A stretch of DNA of 64,000 bases from Zhengitettix transpicula. Taxonomy: Eukaryota; Arthropoda; Insecta; Orthoptera; Tetrigidae. Shown here in pieces: positions 37,798 through 49,169 of this stretch. How positions within the stretch are numbered: position 1 is the first letter of the stretch; each line of letters begins with the position of its first letter. The DNA lies in the NCBI GenBank assembly GCA_037074705.1, contig CM073591.1:182925432-182989431 (forward strand). Reading direction: 5' to 3'. Below the pieces are notes generated by a model. It did no database searches and was not told the origin of the DNA. It was given only the letters and a program-made list of their open reading frames with translations. The position numbers and the translations under genes are program-made.

Positions 37798-37813
37798 GGT
37801 TTTTGTTTCTCAG
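37798..37813 (+). other. candidate splice acceptor in the 5' leader
   Basis: The run GGTTTTTGTTTCTCAG ends in CAG at 37811-37813 and has a near-ideal pyrimidine tract, so it could receive a spliced non-coding first exon. A possible donor, CCCAG|GTAAAT, lies at 37184-37194. If used, the leader exon would begin at 37814, still upstream of both short upstream ORFs. The competing view is that transcription starts near 37703 and this site is unused. Confidence 0.4.
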
Positions 37814-37844
37814 CGAAGAAGATACTTTACTGTGACAGTGTGTG

Positions 37845-37886
37845 ATGCCCAAGCTGCGCAGGAGGAAAGCCGGAGAGCGGCGATGA
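37845..37886 (+). promoter_or_regulatory. upstream ORF 1 (13 codons) in the omb leader
   Basis: ATG CCC AAG CTG opens a 13-codon frame rich in Arg/Lys that ends with TGA at 37884-37886. The ATG at 37845 has G at -3 only by loose alignment and C at +4, so initiation would be moderate. The stop overlaps the start of the second upstream ORF as ATGA. Such uORFs generally reduce translation of the main frame; that role is inferred. Confidence 0.5.
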
Positions 37887-37942
37887 GAGTGCTCGGTGAC
37901 GCGGGCTTGTATCGCGGCGGTGAACTGTCGCCGGGTATTTGA
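37883..37942 (+). promoter_or_regulatory. upstream ORF 2 (19 codons) in the omb leader
   Basis: The ATG at 37883 shares bases with the stop of the preceding upstream ORF (ATGA) and opens 19 codons beginning Met-Arg-Val-Leu-Gly-Asp, ending with TGA at 37940-37942, 33 bases before the main ATG at 37976. No other ATG lies in between. The arrangement would allow termination-reinitiation; no function is shown. Confidence 0.5.
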
Positions 37943-37975
37943 TAGCGGTGATCAGAGACCATACCGGCCACCCCC

Positions 37976-38553
37976 ATGAGATTCGAGCAGAGTGAACTCC
38001 TGCGGTCACCCCCATCTCGCGCCATGGCGTACCACCCGTTCCTACTACAGCGGCCAACGGACTTTAGCGTCAGCTCGCTGCTGACGGCGGCGGGTGGAGG
38101 CGGCGCCGGCGGTGGAGGTGGCGGCGGAGGTAGCGGCAGTCCTGCTCCGCCGCCGAACCCGACGGGCAACGGGCCCGCTCCGCCGACCCCGCCGCCTCCG
38201 GCGCCGCATCCCGCCGCCGCCGCGCACCACCAGTACCATTTCCTCGCGGCCGCAGCCGCCGCGGCCGCCGGTTTGGGTGGCGCCGGCCCGTACCCTGGGT
38301 CTCTGCTGCCGAAACTGCCGCCTCCGCCGCCCCCGCTACCCCCGGCGCACGCCTACACGACGGCCGAAGAGGTTCTCGCCGCGGCGGCCGCAGCTCACCA
38401 CCAACACCACCCGGCCCTGGTGCGGCCGCTGCGAGCTCTGCAGCCCGAGGAGGACGGCGTCGTCGACGACCCGAAGGTGACGCTCGAGGGAAAGGACCTG
38501 TGGGAGAAATTCCACAAACTGGGCACCGAGATGGTCATCACAAAGTCTGGCAG
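37976..38553 (+). CDS. bi (omb): optomotor-blind/bifid (Tbx2/3-class T-box transcription factor), first coding exon
   Basis: This exon encodes residues 1-192 plus two bases of Arg193 of a nuclear DNA-binding T-box regulator; in flies omb acts downstream of Dpp and Wingless in wing, optic lobe and abdomen patterning. Visible in order: MRFEQSELL start; MAYHPF at 17-22, the Tbx2/3 N-terminal signature; [13 protein letters not shown] at 26-38; a Gly run (40-54); Pro/Ala/His-rich low complexity (56-124); AYTTAEEVL at 126-134; [17 protein letters not shown] at 150-166; then the start of the T-box, [20 protein letters not shown], and ITKSGR at 188-193. The exon ends CAG|GTATAAT (donor at 38554), splitting the Arg codon AG|N (phase 2), the usual T-box gene boundary. 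The first ATG (37976) has a poor context, but MR-aromatic..ELL resembles my recollection of the fly protein, so I keep it. The second ATG (38024, GCCATGG) is strong and may also be used. The rest of the T-box lies beyond the window. The family assignment is near certain; the name bi rests on the insect-specific linker. Confidence 0.95.
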
Positions 38554-40650
38554 GTATAATAGACCTTTTATTACAATTTTATTTGTGTTGTTTTCACGTT
38601 AGGGATTCATATATAATGTCTATGAAAGTGAAATTGTTCTTACAAGTTTACGAGCCGTGGCGACGCTAGGCGTAATTTTTTCAGACGCGGTCTGGGTGTT
38701 GTAAGCCGTGTGTAGCGCTAAGTGTGACATGGAAATTATATGTAAAGACTTGGAAGTGTCAGGCATTGGTCAGGCTTCAGCTTTGTGGAGCTTTCATAAG
38801 TCAATATAAACCCCTATCTGTACTAATTCTATATTCGTTACATTAATACACAATTTAAGGCGATGAGAATGACAGTTGAATGCAAATATTGAGAATACGT
38901 TCAATAATTTTTATACAATTTTATAGGTGTCTGAAATTATTGTAATAATGAAAATTGTGTCATTTGAATTAGAACTACAAGTCTGACGATTAGAAAAATT
39001 CGTGATAGATGGTATTAACGTCTTATTTCGTACTAAACTATAATTAGAAAGTGAAAACTAATGTATTAGTGTGACAACACATTTTGGATAGTTAATTTTC
39101 TTGTCTAGTCCATTCAGATCATTTTATTTCGTATCCAATTACCTTCTGAACCTTATTCGCTTGTGCATTAACAATAATCGTATATGACTTTTTATATGAT
39201 CCCACATTGCGGTATCGAACCTTATTTTTTACACATTCAGGAAGTTTTGTATGTTAAATACATTCCAGACATCCGTCCTCGAATAATGAAAGATAAATTG
39301 ATATAAGTGCATTAATCTTATTCACAATTTGAATAGGAATCCAATAGCTTACTCAAGATCCAAATTTTTCTAGCAAATTATCTATTAGTTTAGTCAAACG
39401 TTCTGTTTTTGAGATGCAGTGGCTTTAGAAGCTCTGTTAATAGTTAATTTAGTAGAAATCAATGCTATTAGTGACTACTTCACAGACAAACTAATATTTC
39501 ATTCCGAAATGTAATTAAATGTGTCTAATTTACATGACAGAGTAACCAAGTATCTTAAATTAAATCTAAGATCAACTAAACAAACACTTTTCTGAATGTA
39601 GTGCCTCTTGTGATTGTAAAATATATTCTATAGCTTAAAAATAATATTTTGCTGGAGACAAAATGTGCCCAAATTTACACAAAAATATCAGTTCTCCGTA
39701 CATTATTTATGATCAAATATTACTTTATAGAATTCACTAACACCATTAGGCCTATTCGTTCAAACTCAGAATATTTACTAATGAAATTATCAGTTCCAAG
39801 ATTTTATATTCTTTATCTGTTTTTGCTTTCGTATATTTTAAGTTGTATTTACAACTGACTGAGACTTACTCACTTTAGAAATTCAAGTTGCTTTGAAAAA
39901 AGGTTTTGTGTTGAAATTGTATAATGTTGGTGTGCAACAAGCATATTTAATTAGAATTTATTGGAATTAATTTAATATTCTTCCAGCATTGAAAATAGTG
40001 AAACTAACTACCATAAAAATTTTAATTTTTTATTTAAATAATTAATGTAAAATATATATAACTGTCTCGACGAAGATCAAAAATAAAATTCCTATATGTT
40101 AGAAATTGTTTTAAAAGAATAGTTATTAGACAACACTTTCTACGAAAATTTATTTCTGAAATCGTAGTGCCATTGAATATTGGTCACTATTTTAATAATG
40201 AAACGTTCCTTAATTACTGTTTTCTATTCTTAAATAACTTCTATTTATAATATACGATAAAGTTTCATTCCATTTAAATACAGTCACAGATAAATTTTGA
40301 TTATGTTCGTTTGCATCAATAAATGTTTGAAACGTATCCTTGAGTATTTATTATATGAATTTGTAAGTAAATTTCTTCCCAAGTAATTTAATTGAAAGAA
40401 ATACGAAAAGTCATTGTGGCTCCAGAATAATTATTATACAACTTATACTTGATTTATAATGTGTTATCTTCACGGTAAAAATAGTTACGAAATAATGTTT
40501 CTTTATATTTATTTGTTTAGGAGTAATCGAATCCAAGTTCGCAAATTCAGTCGTCCCGAAAAAAAAATTCACGATGACTGTCCGTTTCGTGAAACAATTA
40601 GCAAGAACATGCTATCATCTAAATAAATAAATAATTCGAGCAGAACAAAT
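38554..40650. other. AT-rich first part of omb intron 1
   Basis: A short balanced patch (38650-38720) follows the donor; otherwise AT-rich with no structure. Confidence 0.5.
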
Positions 40651-40654
40651 ATTT

Positions 40655-40805
40655 TAAAATTCATGCACACTCGGCCTTTGATGAATTATTAAGGGCCGCG
40701 TGTTCCAATCACGGGCATTTTATTTGTTTGTGGGTGTTCCTTTCCAATGGGCGGCCCGATGTTAAAGATGAATGAGGTTCTACGTCCCAGGTTTCTATCA
40801 AAAAA
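40655..40805. promoter_or_regulatory. intronic GC-richer block with TCF site
   Basis: CCTTTGATGA at 40675-40684 fits the TCF/Pangolin pattern SCTTTGATSW exactly. Nearby are AATTATTAAGGGCCGCG, two CCAAT motifs and GGGCGGCCCG. Candidate Wnt-responsive intronic enhancer, by motif only. Confidence 0.35.
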
Positions 40806-42035
40806 TACCTGAGGAAAACGTTACATTGAATAATTGATTTCACAAAGATCTGGATTCACCTTCACTTGTTTTAGGTTACGCAGCACATATTTCAAATGAT
40901 TGAATACTTTCTGACTCAATTATACCCAATATTAATTAATATTTTTGATTAAGTATTCACTTATGCTGATGTGGTAATTTCACAATGTTAAAAGCGGATT
41001 ATTTACACATTTAACAATTTTAATCCTCACATCGTCTTTTTTTTCAAATTTTCATTAAAATAAATTATATATATAGTGATAGACGTAAATATAGTACTAA
41101 AATATTATATTATATTAAAAACCAGATACTAAATAAATGCATAGGTTTTTAATTTATTGCTTTATTTTCATTTTTATTCACAAAAGAAAATTATATTATC
41201 AATACTGTCCGTATTATTAAAATTCTAAATTTTTTTCATCTTAATATTTTATTTCTAGTGATATTTTAGATTGCTTGAAATTACTTTCAGTAAAATAATA
41301 TTGGCATAGAAACGTTTCTAGACAATTATAATTATTTCAGCTTCAGGAAATCAACTAAAAAAGATAGAAATTTATTCATTATAACGCCAATTTAATGAAA
41401 CGTAACGAATGTTACTTCTTTTCAAAATTATTAATTACTTTATAAGTAGTTAAATTTCGATACTTTCCTACATTTTATTAAAAATATAAGGGAACTATTA
41501 AAATGTATTGAACATTTTATTAAGTAAAGTATTTAGTGTATGAAATATTTTCGTATTTAGTATGTAATATTTTTTCGACCAGAGATTTAAATTAAAAGAA
41601 ATATTAAGTACTGTGTCTATAACAGTGAGATAGAAATATTATCATAATTGTTTTCCGTTTTCAGTACCTAAAATAAAAATGTCGATAAGGCTGTCTTTGA
41701 TAGTTATTGTAAATATATAGTCTAGTAGTCCAAGAATCGTCTGTTTACGAATTCAAATGGCTATAGGCCAAGCTATTAATTTCTTCTCGAATATTTTATT
41801 TTGAGTAATAGAGGAGGATAGTGTTGATTGTTATTACTAAAATTTATTAGTGTTGAATATATTATTATTAATTTCCTACTACCGATCAGTTTGTCTGATT
41901 ATTTACGATTCCAGTTATTTAGTGCAACGACTCAGGATTCACTGCAATAAGCCGAAGATAAACCCTCGTAAAGTAATGTTAAAGCGCATATAGTTCTTAC
42001 CGCCACATATAAATCTGTAAATATTGATTAGCTAT
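40806..42035. other. AT-rich intron sequence
   Basis: Nothing recognised. Confidence 0.5.
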
Positions 42036-42335
42036 AACGTCAAAGAGAAGAACGTTGACGTGAAATTGTTCGCTCTTCTACGAATTTGGCTCGCACAAAG
42101 AGTCAGTCTACGTGCTAACATCGCTATTGGGCTCCTAATTAACATGTGGACGACGCGTCGTTAGCGAGAACGCGTTCCGATGATTTCTGCTAATTATACT
42201 GTTTGACTTGGCTAACTATTCGTACGTTCGAGGCAAAGGCATGCTCTTAAAGAACTGCAGATATTTACATTGGACCCTGTTCTCTCAACCGAGGAACTCT
42301 GCCGCCACTACGTTGGCATTCAAACATAAAAAATA
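42036..42335. promoter_or_regulatory. intronic GC-richer block with ACGACGCGTCGT palindrome
   Basis: Contains a perfect 12-base palindrome ACGACGCGTCGT at 42150-42161, ACGCGTTCC nearby, CTAATTAAC and GCTAATTATAC. Candidate regulatory element by composition. Confidence 0.3.
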
Positions 42336-42456
42336 TTCAAAACAGCTCAAATATAACTGTTATAGACCAAAATTACATTCAACGTATGTTTCGGTTTAAA
42401 TAAGTTATTATCAGAAAAATACGTCGATTTTACTTTATTACACCCGTATTGTATAG

Positions 42457-42560
42457 GCCTCCTTGCAAATGCTTTGTAGAAAAATACAACAGGTTTTATT
42501 TCCAACTTGCCTCCTTGCAAATGCTTTGTAGAAAAATACAACAGATCTTATTTCCAACTT
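42457..42560 (+). repeat. tandem duplication, 2 x 52 bp
   Basis: Two head-to-tail copies of a 52-base unit starting GCCTCCTTGCAAATGCTTTG and ending TTTCCAACTT; they differ at two positions (GGTTTTATT versus GATCTTATT). The near identity indicates a recent event. Confidence 0.9.
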
Positions 42561-44260
42561 TAAATAGCTGACTTGAAACAACACGTTAAGTACCAATGAA
42601 ATAAAAACTTTATTAACAATTATTACACACAATATTTTATACCAGTAAATGTTAATGTAGATTTGTCAAATGACTACAGAAATAAAATTTACTAATATTC
42701 TATAAGTTTGATATAGCTTTATGACAAACGGGAACAAAATCTAGTTGAAATGGAATTCTCCAATGAATATGAATTAATTATTTATTCTTGATATGACGGA
42801 AAAGCCTGCGAGGTAAAAAATATAATTATTATACTTGATAATTGATAAAAATTAATGCATTTATCAACTATATATGTTATTATATCAGAACTGAAGTTAA
42901 TTCAGTCTTTGCATAAAAAATAATAACATAATATATTCGATTCACATAAATTAAAAGAAATTTTTCAGCTTTTTTGTGTTAGCTAATATCTTGAACCTCT
43001 ACATTTAGAAACTAATTTTCTCCTTTCGATGCACATTACCGTCTTCTGCATTTGCCCTAAAATTCTTCCTTACAGATAAAAAAATTATGTTTTTTTAAGT
43101 ATTTACTTTGAACTACATTAATTAATAAAATGTAATTAGGGATCGTTGAGTTCCGATTTACCTTTCCAAAGCTGAGTGGTCCGAATAACTCAGTAAACAA
43201 ATCATGCTTCCACGTGCTCGTGTAGTAAATGCATATTCAAGTATTATAAAAATCAATGTATGAAAACAACCATAATTTATTATCAAAAAACTATGAAGAA
43301 AAATTTTCACAACGTTTCGTTCTAACACTAAGACTTTATCAGGTGGACATTTGATACTTCCATACATTGCCGAAATTCTTATGTAAATATTTCCCACATA
43401 TTGATGCAGTATAAATAATTTCCAAGGCCTTTTCAGGCATGTGTTCATACAAGAATTAATATTGCGAATGATAATTCATTCAGATTACGCGTCTTATAAT
43501 TTCTCGGCGTTCATCAAACAGAATGCATTTTATTATGTCAAACACTAATTTTTAAAGTTAATGTTCCATTTTGAACATAAAAGGGAAATTCCAAGTCTTT
43601 TGGTACTTTATTCTCATTTAAAAAGCTTTTCTGTGATTCCTGGTGTTTGCACGAAGTTCTTACAAATTCATTTGCAGAATATTTTAATCGAACCGACGCT
43701 CAAGATTAATAATTAAAAACAAGTGACATTTCTCTTGAAACTTAAATCATGGTTAAAAATTTCTCAGTATTTTAATGAGAATAAGATGCACTAAGTAATG
43801 GTAATCGTGTGTCTCAAACCTGTTCGCAAAATATCAGTCATTTCATAAATCGACTATAATCTTCGTCGGCTCGCTGTAAATTCATTTTTCTGGTTTCAGC
43901 TTTTTTCACTAAAGTATTGACCTCCTGTTTCCGTAATAATCTGTCTTCTTTCACCTAAACGAGAATATGTCTTTCATAACTGAAAATTGTAATACATATT
44001 AATTACAGCAGCGGAAAAATATTCTAACGAAATGGAATGAAGATGAAGTGCTTGTAATCTTGTATAATAATATATTTTGGTTATTAAATTTAATTTCCGT
44101 GTTCCGACCTTGATTAAGAGATTTTTTTAAAAAACCCATCTAATATATTTCAATTCTTTTCATATGCTTGATGTTAAAAACCTTCCTGGAATTGACCGGT
44201 AACCTATTTAACTTACATTTCTATTACCTTATCTAAATTAGTTCACACATAACACTATAC
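42561..44260. other. AT-rich intron sequence
   Basis: Apart from a hammerhead-like relic at 43.3 kb, nothing was recognised. Confidence 0.5.
43304..43346 (-). ncRNA. hammerhead-ribozyme-like motif
   Basis: On the - strand ACCTGATAAAG (43344-43334; the expected box is CTGATGA, here CTGATAA) leads into a small imperfect hairpin, GUCU pairing with AGAAC through a bulged A around loop UAGUGUU, then GAAACGTTGTG (43318-43308). Apart from one changed base in the first box, the layout matches hammerhead cores reported in Penelope-like elements. No second arm is evident. Confidence 0.4.

Positions 44261-44266
<6 letters not shown>

Positions 44267-44302
<36 letters not shown>
44267..44302. repeat. 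(AT)n microsatellite
   Basis: An uninterrupted run of about 18 AT units. Confidence 0.95.
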
Positions 44303-44304
<2 letters not shown>

Positions 44305-44559
44305 CACCTTCCATAGGCAATTCGTGTCGATAATCCATTCATGATTTCAATATTACATGTATGTAATTAGTCAATCCTTTAATCATTACTGACAATTCCA
44401 TAGATACGCACTAGTGAATTCATTTTACAAGAAATTGTATTCAACTTGAGTTTTTAATTCCAGTACGGTTTACTGAAGTACGCTAAATGGGTTTACAAAA
44501 GAATATCTGATGTGAAAAAATATTATTTAGTAAAATAACGCAAAATTTGTTGGAGTTAT

Positions 44560-44830
44560 TAATTTTTATTCTAGTAAGGGCCGTAGTCACCAAGCCGCTG
44601 CTGGCGCTTTATGGCGCCCTCACGCGATCTTCTCTCGGCCACATTCCTCTCACTTTCCCTCAGGAACATATTTTTATTGGCTCGTTTTTTCCGTGGTTTA
44701 TCCGTGCAGCAGGAATGCTTCTTGTTCCTCCCTCTCCGTCACTCCCTCCACCGTGTCTTTCCACCCTCAGATTACTCCCGCAACTTCTTTTGAAAGTCAT
44801 ATTAAGATCTCTTCCGCGGAACCGAATATA
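44560..44830. promoter_or_regulatory. intronic GC-richer block
   Basis: Contains AGTCACCAAGCCGCTGC, TTTATGGCGCCCTCACGCG (Caudal/Abd-B-like TTTATGG) and CT-rich runs. Several overlapping open frames on + are by-products of the CT-rich composition. Confidence 0.3.
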
Positions 44831-46090
44831 CATAAAACGGTCTTTCTTTTGCTTCGCTTAAAAATCTACAGTTCAGTCCGAGAGTTTATAAGAGAGGTGA
44901 GAAATTTAATGGATTTATTTTTCTTTCTTTATAGACGCTTCCCGCTCTTCCCGCTATAAATGAATCCTCTCAGAAATTAAACAAGCACTTTGAGCAAGGA
45001 CGTCTAAGTTAAATTAATTACATTCATTGACGGTTGAGAAGTATTTGATCACAAAACGGCGTACCCTGTAATTGACAACCTTCGATGAAACCATTTTAGG
45101 AGTTGTGGTTCTTTGACAGATTCAACATTTTCATTAAAAAAATACCTATGCGATCTTAAAGACTGGAACTTATGATTTATCGTGATAGAGCACGAACACC
45201 TTTCCATTTCAATTTGTTAATATGGTTATCATCACACTTCGTTTATGTTTACATTTACTTCAATTTACGAGGTGGATAACTTATTATAGGTTCTGGTTCT
45301 GTTTATCGTGTTTAATTACCTGTAATAGTAGAAATCGGCTACTGCTACAAAACAAAGAGATTTGTATAACCACGACAACATCATTTTAAGAATATTAAGA
45401 TCCGCTTTTCCTTTCCAAATCCCCGTCTAAAGATGTTTCGACTTTATTTTGCCATTTTTTCATAAAATAATTCATGTTAGTTTTGTTTTCTACGACAATT
45501 TTCATTACATTTGTTTCTGTAATAACCTACAAATGACTTTTACTACCAGTATAAAATGAATTCTGGAGGTGCAGTGTCGAATTATCACTATATTTTTAAA
45601 TAATGTTTTGACATCATTGGAAAATAAATGCAATTTCGTACGAGGTATAATCATCATTTTCTCAGTCGTGCACATAAAGTTTTAAAAATGACGGATATTA
45701 TGAAACTATGTTTTTCGTAACGGCATTGTCTATTTTTATTATAACGATTAAAAATCCATAAAATATTATTAAAGTATTTTTCTTATTACTTTTTTTTTCC
45801 TTGATAGAATGTGTACAATAAACATTCAACACCCCCACTTTTTATTGAACATTTTCTGTCTCTAAATATACATAATTTAGATTGAAATGCTACTATCTCG
45901 ATAAATTACATTTGTATTAAATCACGTCAAAAATTAATTGACTTTATTAAATTCTTTTTCTTGGCGTATTTCCATTTCCAAACAGTATTTGCACAATTAT
46001 AATTGTTGAAATAATTTTCTTAGATACGTTTCTTAATTCTTATATTATACAAGATATTACTGACATATATGACGAGGAATACATAAAAAA
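44831..46090. other. AT-rich intron sequence
   Basis: Nothing recognised. Confidence 0.5.
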
Positions 46091-46094
46091 AAGT

Positions 46095-46345
46095 TCTTTG
46101 GCTACCGCCCGATAGTAGTGTAATAATTTGCCAAGTTGAAAGGCCGACCCTTCTGTCAGTCTTACGTTAAGTCGGGATCGCTAATGAAATATGGTGTACT
46201 CTGTAGGTGCACCAAAGGAACCGGCGTCAGATAAGAGAACGCAACTATCTCAACTGCGTTTCCCTGTGCGACGTTTGTCAGCGAAGCTCTATTGGATTAT
46301 CTCAACGCAACCAACCAGTTATGCACAAGGGGCAAACGGGAACCC
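46095..46345. promoter_or_regulatory. intronic GC-richer block
   Basis: Contains GGCTACCGCCCGATAG, AAGTCGGGATCGCTAATG and GGAACCGGCGTCAG. Candidate regulatory element; the frames across it are unrecognised. Confidence 0.3.
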
Positions 46346-48842
46346 CTTTATATTACATCGCAAAAGTTACACCAACCGACTTTCATGACAGACAAAAAGA
46401 GAACTTATGTAACATATCATCCAATCAGGAGCGTGAAAGAAAAAATCAACAATATTTAAAATACATATGTACACAATTCATATGCCCTGAGCTGCTGTCA
46501 TATAAACGTGGGGAATTTGGATTAGTATTTACAGCTTATAAGTTTGAAAAATATTATTCATGTTATTTTTGAAAGATTTTAAAAAATATACCACATTTAT
46601 AATACAGTTTATTAAATTTGAGCTAGCGCAAATCGCAACTATGCTATTTACGATTTATAAATTATTTCTGTATATCTGTGAAATATCTTTTAATATCCCG
46701 CGAGCGCAAAATTTTTAATTTTTCTGTAGTTTTTAATTTATTTTGTTATTGTTTGTTATTTTTTTAAGAAAAAAATACTGGCGTTATAATAAAATTGATA
46801 TTCTGATAATTAGTTGCGATGCATTACATTTCCTGTTCGAGTAATTGCCATGTAGTTTTAATATTAGTATGGAACCCAAATTATTTCTCTTTCCTGTCTT
46901 TTATATACACTTTTCATAAGAATTTGAGCACTTAATTATAAGGGATCCATTCTTTTTAACTCAAGTTTATAATTTTTTCTCTTCACGTATTTTAATGCGT
47001 AATACATTATAAATGAAAAACTGATAAAGATCAATCAAACTGAAATGTAAATATTAATAGCCATGAAGGCCACACAGATAATAATTAAGAATTACTATGG
47101 TTCTCATTTATGATAAATTACTTTTCGTCCTCTTCGGAGAATGACAAATAATGAGAACGAAATGTCGTGTATTTAAATTTTTATATGAAACAATGAAAGT
47201 TTTCATTAAATTTTATTTTCCCGACTATATGTCTAGTAATATTTATATTGTGCTATAAGAATCTCAGATAATATAAACCTTATAAATCAAATAGAGTTAA
47301 AACTTAGGTTCATCTACGAATTGATACAACTTTATTTTATTTGTTTCCGCTTCTATTCGTAAATATTTTCTTTGTAAAAATTATTAAACCTATTGAACGT
47401 TTGCTGGATTTCTAAGTAGTATAAGCTTTACTCTGTTTTGTAACCGAGTTCTTCGTGCAATGAAGATAGAAGACTCAGATAATAAAGAATTATTTTATTA
47501 TTTATGCCATTTCTGTGACAAGCAAACCAGTTATGTCATACTGATTTCAAATTTTAACACTGATGAGCTGACGAATAATAAAATTAAGAAACATATTTTT
47601 CTGCTTCAGTAAGGACTTAAGGAAGTCATAAATATTGGAATTAAATAATAATAAATAGGAAAAGGTGAAAGTAACTGGATTATGTACATGTTATCGTTAT
47701 TATGGCTTGAAAAAAACTGAAAACATGTTTCCAAAACAACGTCGTTATCAATTCAGATTTACTTGTTTTGCCTAGTTTAAACCCCTAAATAGCAGGAACA
47801 ATTATAAATTATTTAATATTATTTTCGTCTAATAGGATTTGTGAGAAAACTATTATTATCGATATAGATTTTATGACAATCAATTAATAAAAATAATATC
47901 TCCTTAATTTCCAGGTAAATTTAATTTCCTAAACAATTTATACCGAATTTTTTTGTTTTTACACAACTTCACGTCTTTATTTACTATTTTCACATAGATC
48001 ATTCGTATTCAAATCCTGTGAGGAAGACACAAAGTAGCGTCGACGCGTCCAGCAACGTTTAACGTTTTTTTCTGTGATATTGTTTCTCGAATTAAATTCT
48101 CCTTGAAACTAACGTATTAATTTTTATTATATACCGGATTATTTCATGTTTATATATTACGAAACATCAAAATACAGACACAAAGTTATCCTAATTTCTG
48201 AATGTATGATACTAAATACAATTTCATGAAATATAGTTTAAAATTCTGTAAATGATTTATAACCTCTGAAATTATAAATATAAAACGTCTGCGTTAAAAG
48301 TATACTAATTACATAAATTAATAGAGAAGTAACAGGGAAAAATAACTGATAGAATGAATACCTCACAACGTTCCTGCAATCCTTATTGCTTTAGTCACGT
48401 GAATCAAAAACGGAAGAGATTTTGTGGTAGTTTCGTTTTTTTACCTGACGGAAACAACGTAGGATTGCGGAAACAATGTGGGGTATTTATTTTAACACTT
48501 AATTTTGTCTGTTATTTGGTAACGTATTTCAGGACTGGATACGAGATTATGTAGTAGCCATAGAAAGAAAAAGAAAATTCTTTGAAAAATAACCCGTGTC
48601 ATACAAAAATTCTGTATGTCAAGTTTAAAATAACGTACGTAATATTATTAATGTAAAATCAATAAGTATTATATTTTTCATGTTATTTAGTGGTAATTAA
48701 CTTACCTTAATGTAATAACAAAGAAATATAATGTAGAAGACGAAAAATTAATTTACAAAGTGATATATTTATTGTTTTATTATTTAAAATATGTATTTAG
48801 ACGATGTGTGTCATCCTCTAAAAGATGGTGGAACCTTTATAG
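46346..48842. other. AT-rich intron sequence
   Basis: A strongly decayed stretch at 48015-48065 (CCTGTGAGGAAGACAC ... AGCAACGTTTAACG) might be another hammerhead-like relic, but too little is conserved to annotate it separately. Confidence 0.5.
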
Positions 48843-48880
48843 TTTCGTGCAGCAGTAGTTCTGGCGATTCATCGGTGTCT
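48843..48880 (+). repeat. paired motif, copy A
   Basis: TTTCGTGC, then GCAGTAGTTCTGGCGATTCA and TCGGTGTCT; the same order occurs at 49201-49246 with a few substitutions and an 8-base length difference. Confidence 0.6.
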
Positions 48881-49169
48881 CACAAATGGTGAAAATAACT
48901 AACTATAATTGTTCCTACCCAATATATATATTCATTTATCTGAGTATTAAATGTTGTTACAATATTTTATGCGCCAAAAGTCAAAAATTGTATTTTGTGC
49001 TACATGTTTTCAAAATAGTATATTTTTTTCAACACGAGTACGTTGGGAAACAACAAAGTACTTGTCATAATAGTGATTTTAGTCTGACGTCATTAAAAGA
49101 TTCCCGTGGGGTAAATAATTAAACAAATGTCAATTACAGAAGTATTGGTTGACTTTTACCTTTGTATTG

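Larger units (their letters stand above)
37440..37975 (+). promoter_or_regulatory. probable omb promoter and 5' untranslated leader
   Basis: This GC-rich block directly precedes the first coding exon. The sequence CCGTCAGTGT gives a full match to the arthropod initiator pattern BBCABW, with A+1 at 37703; GGACGCG follows about 20 bases later, near but not at the canonical DPE distance. No TATA box is visible at -30. An inverted CCAAT (ATTGG) occurs at 37514-37518 and a CCAAT at 37540-37544. No ATG occurs between 37703 and 37844. The block continues into the leader, which contains a splice-acceptor-like site and two upstream ORFs. The exact start of transcription is inferred. Confidence 0.6.

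Noticed and set aside
37436..37852. 138-codon open frame on the - strand over the omb leader
   Set aside because: A shadow of GC-rich leader sequence, Arg/Ser-rich without domain.
37810..38480. Several long frames overlapping omb exon 1 in other frames
   Set aside because: Shadows of the GC-rich coding exon; their Pro/Arg runs mirror the Gly/Ala/Pro codons of the real frame.
48015..48065. CCTGTGAGGAAGACAC...CAACGTTTAACG, possible hammerhead relic
   Set aside because: Both boxes are altered and the stem is not convincing.
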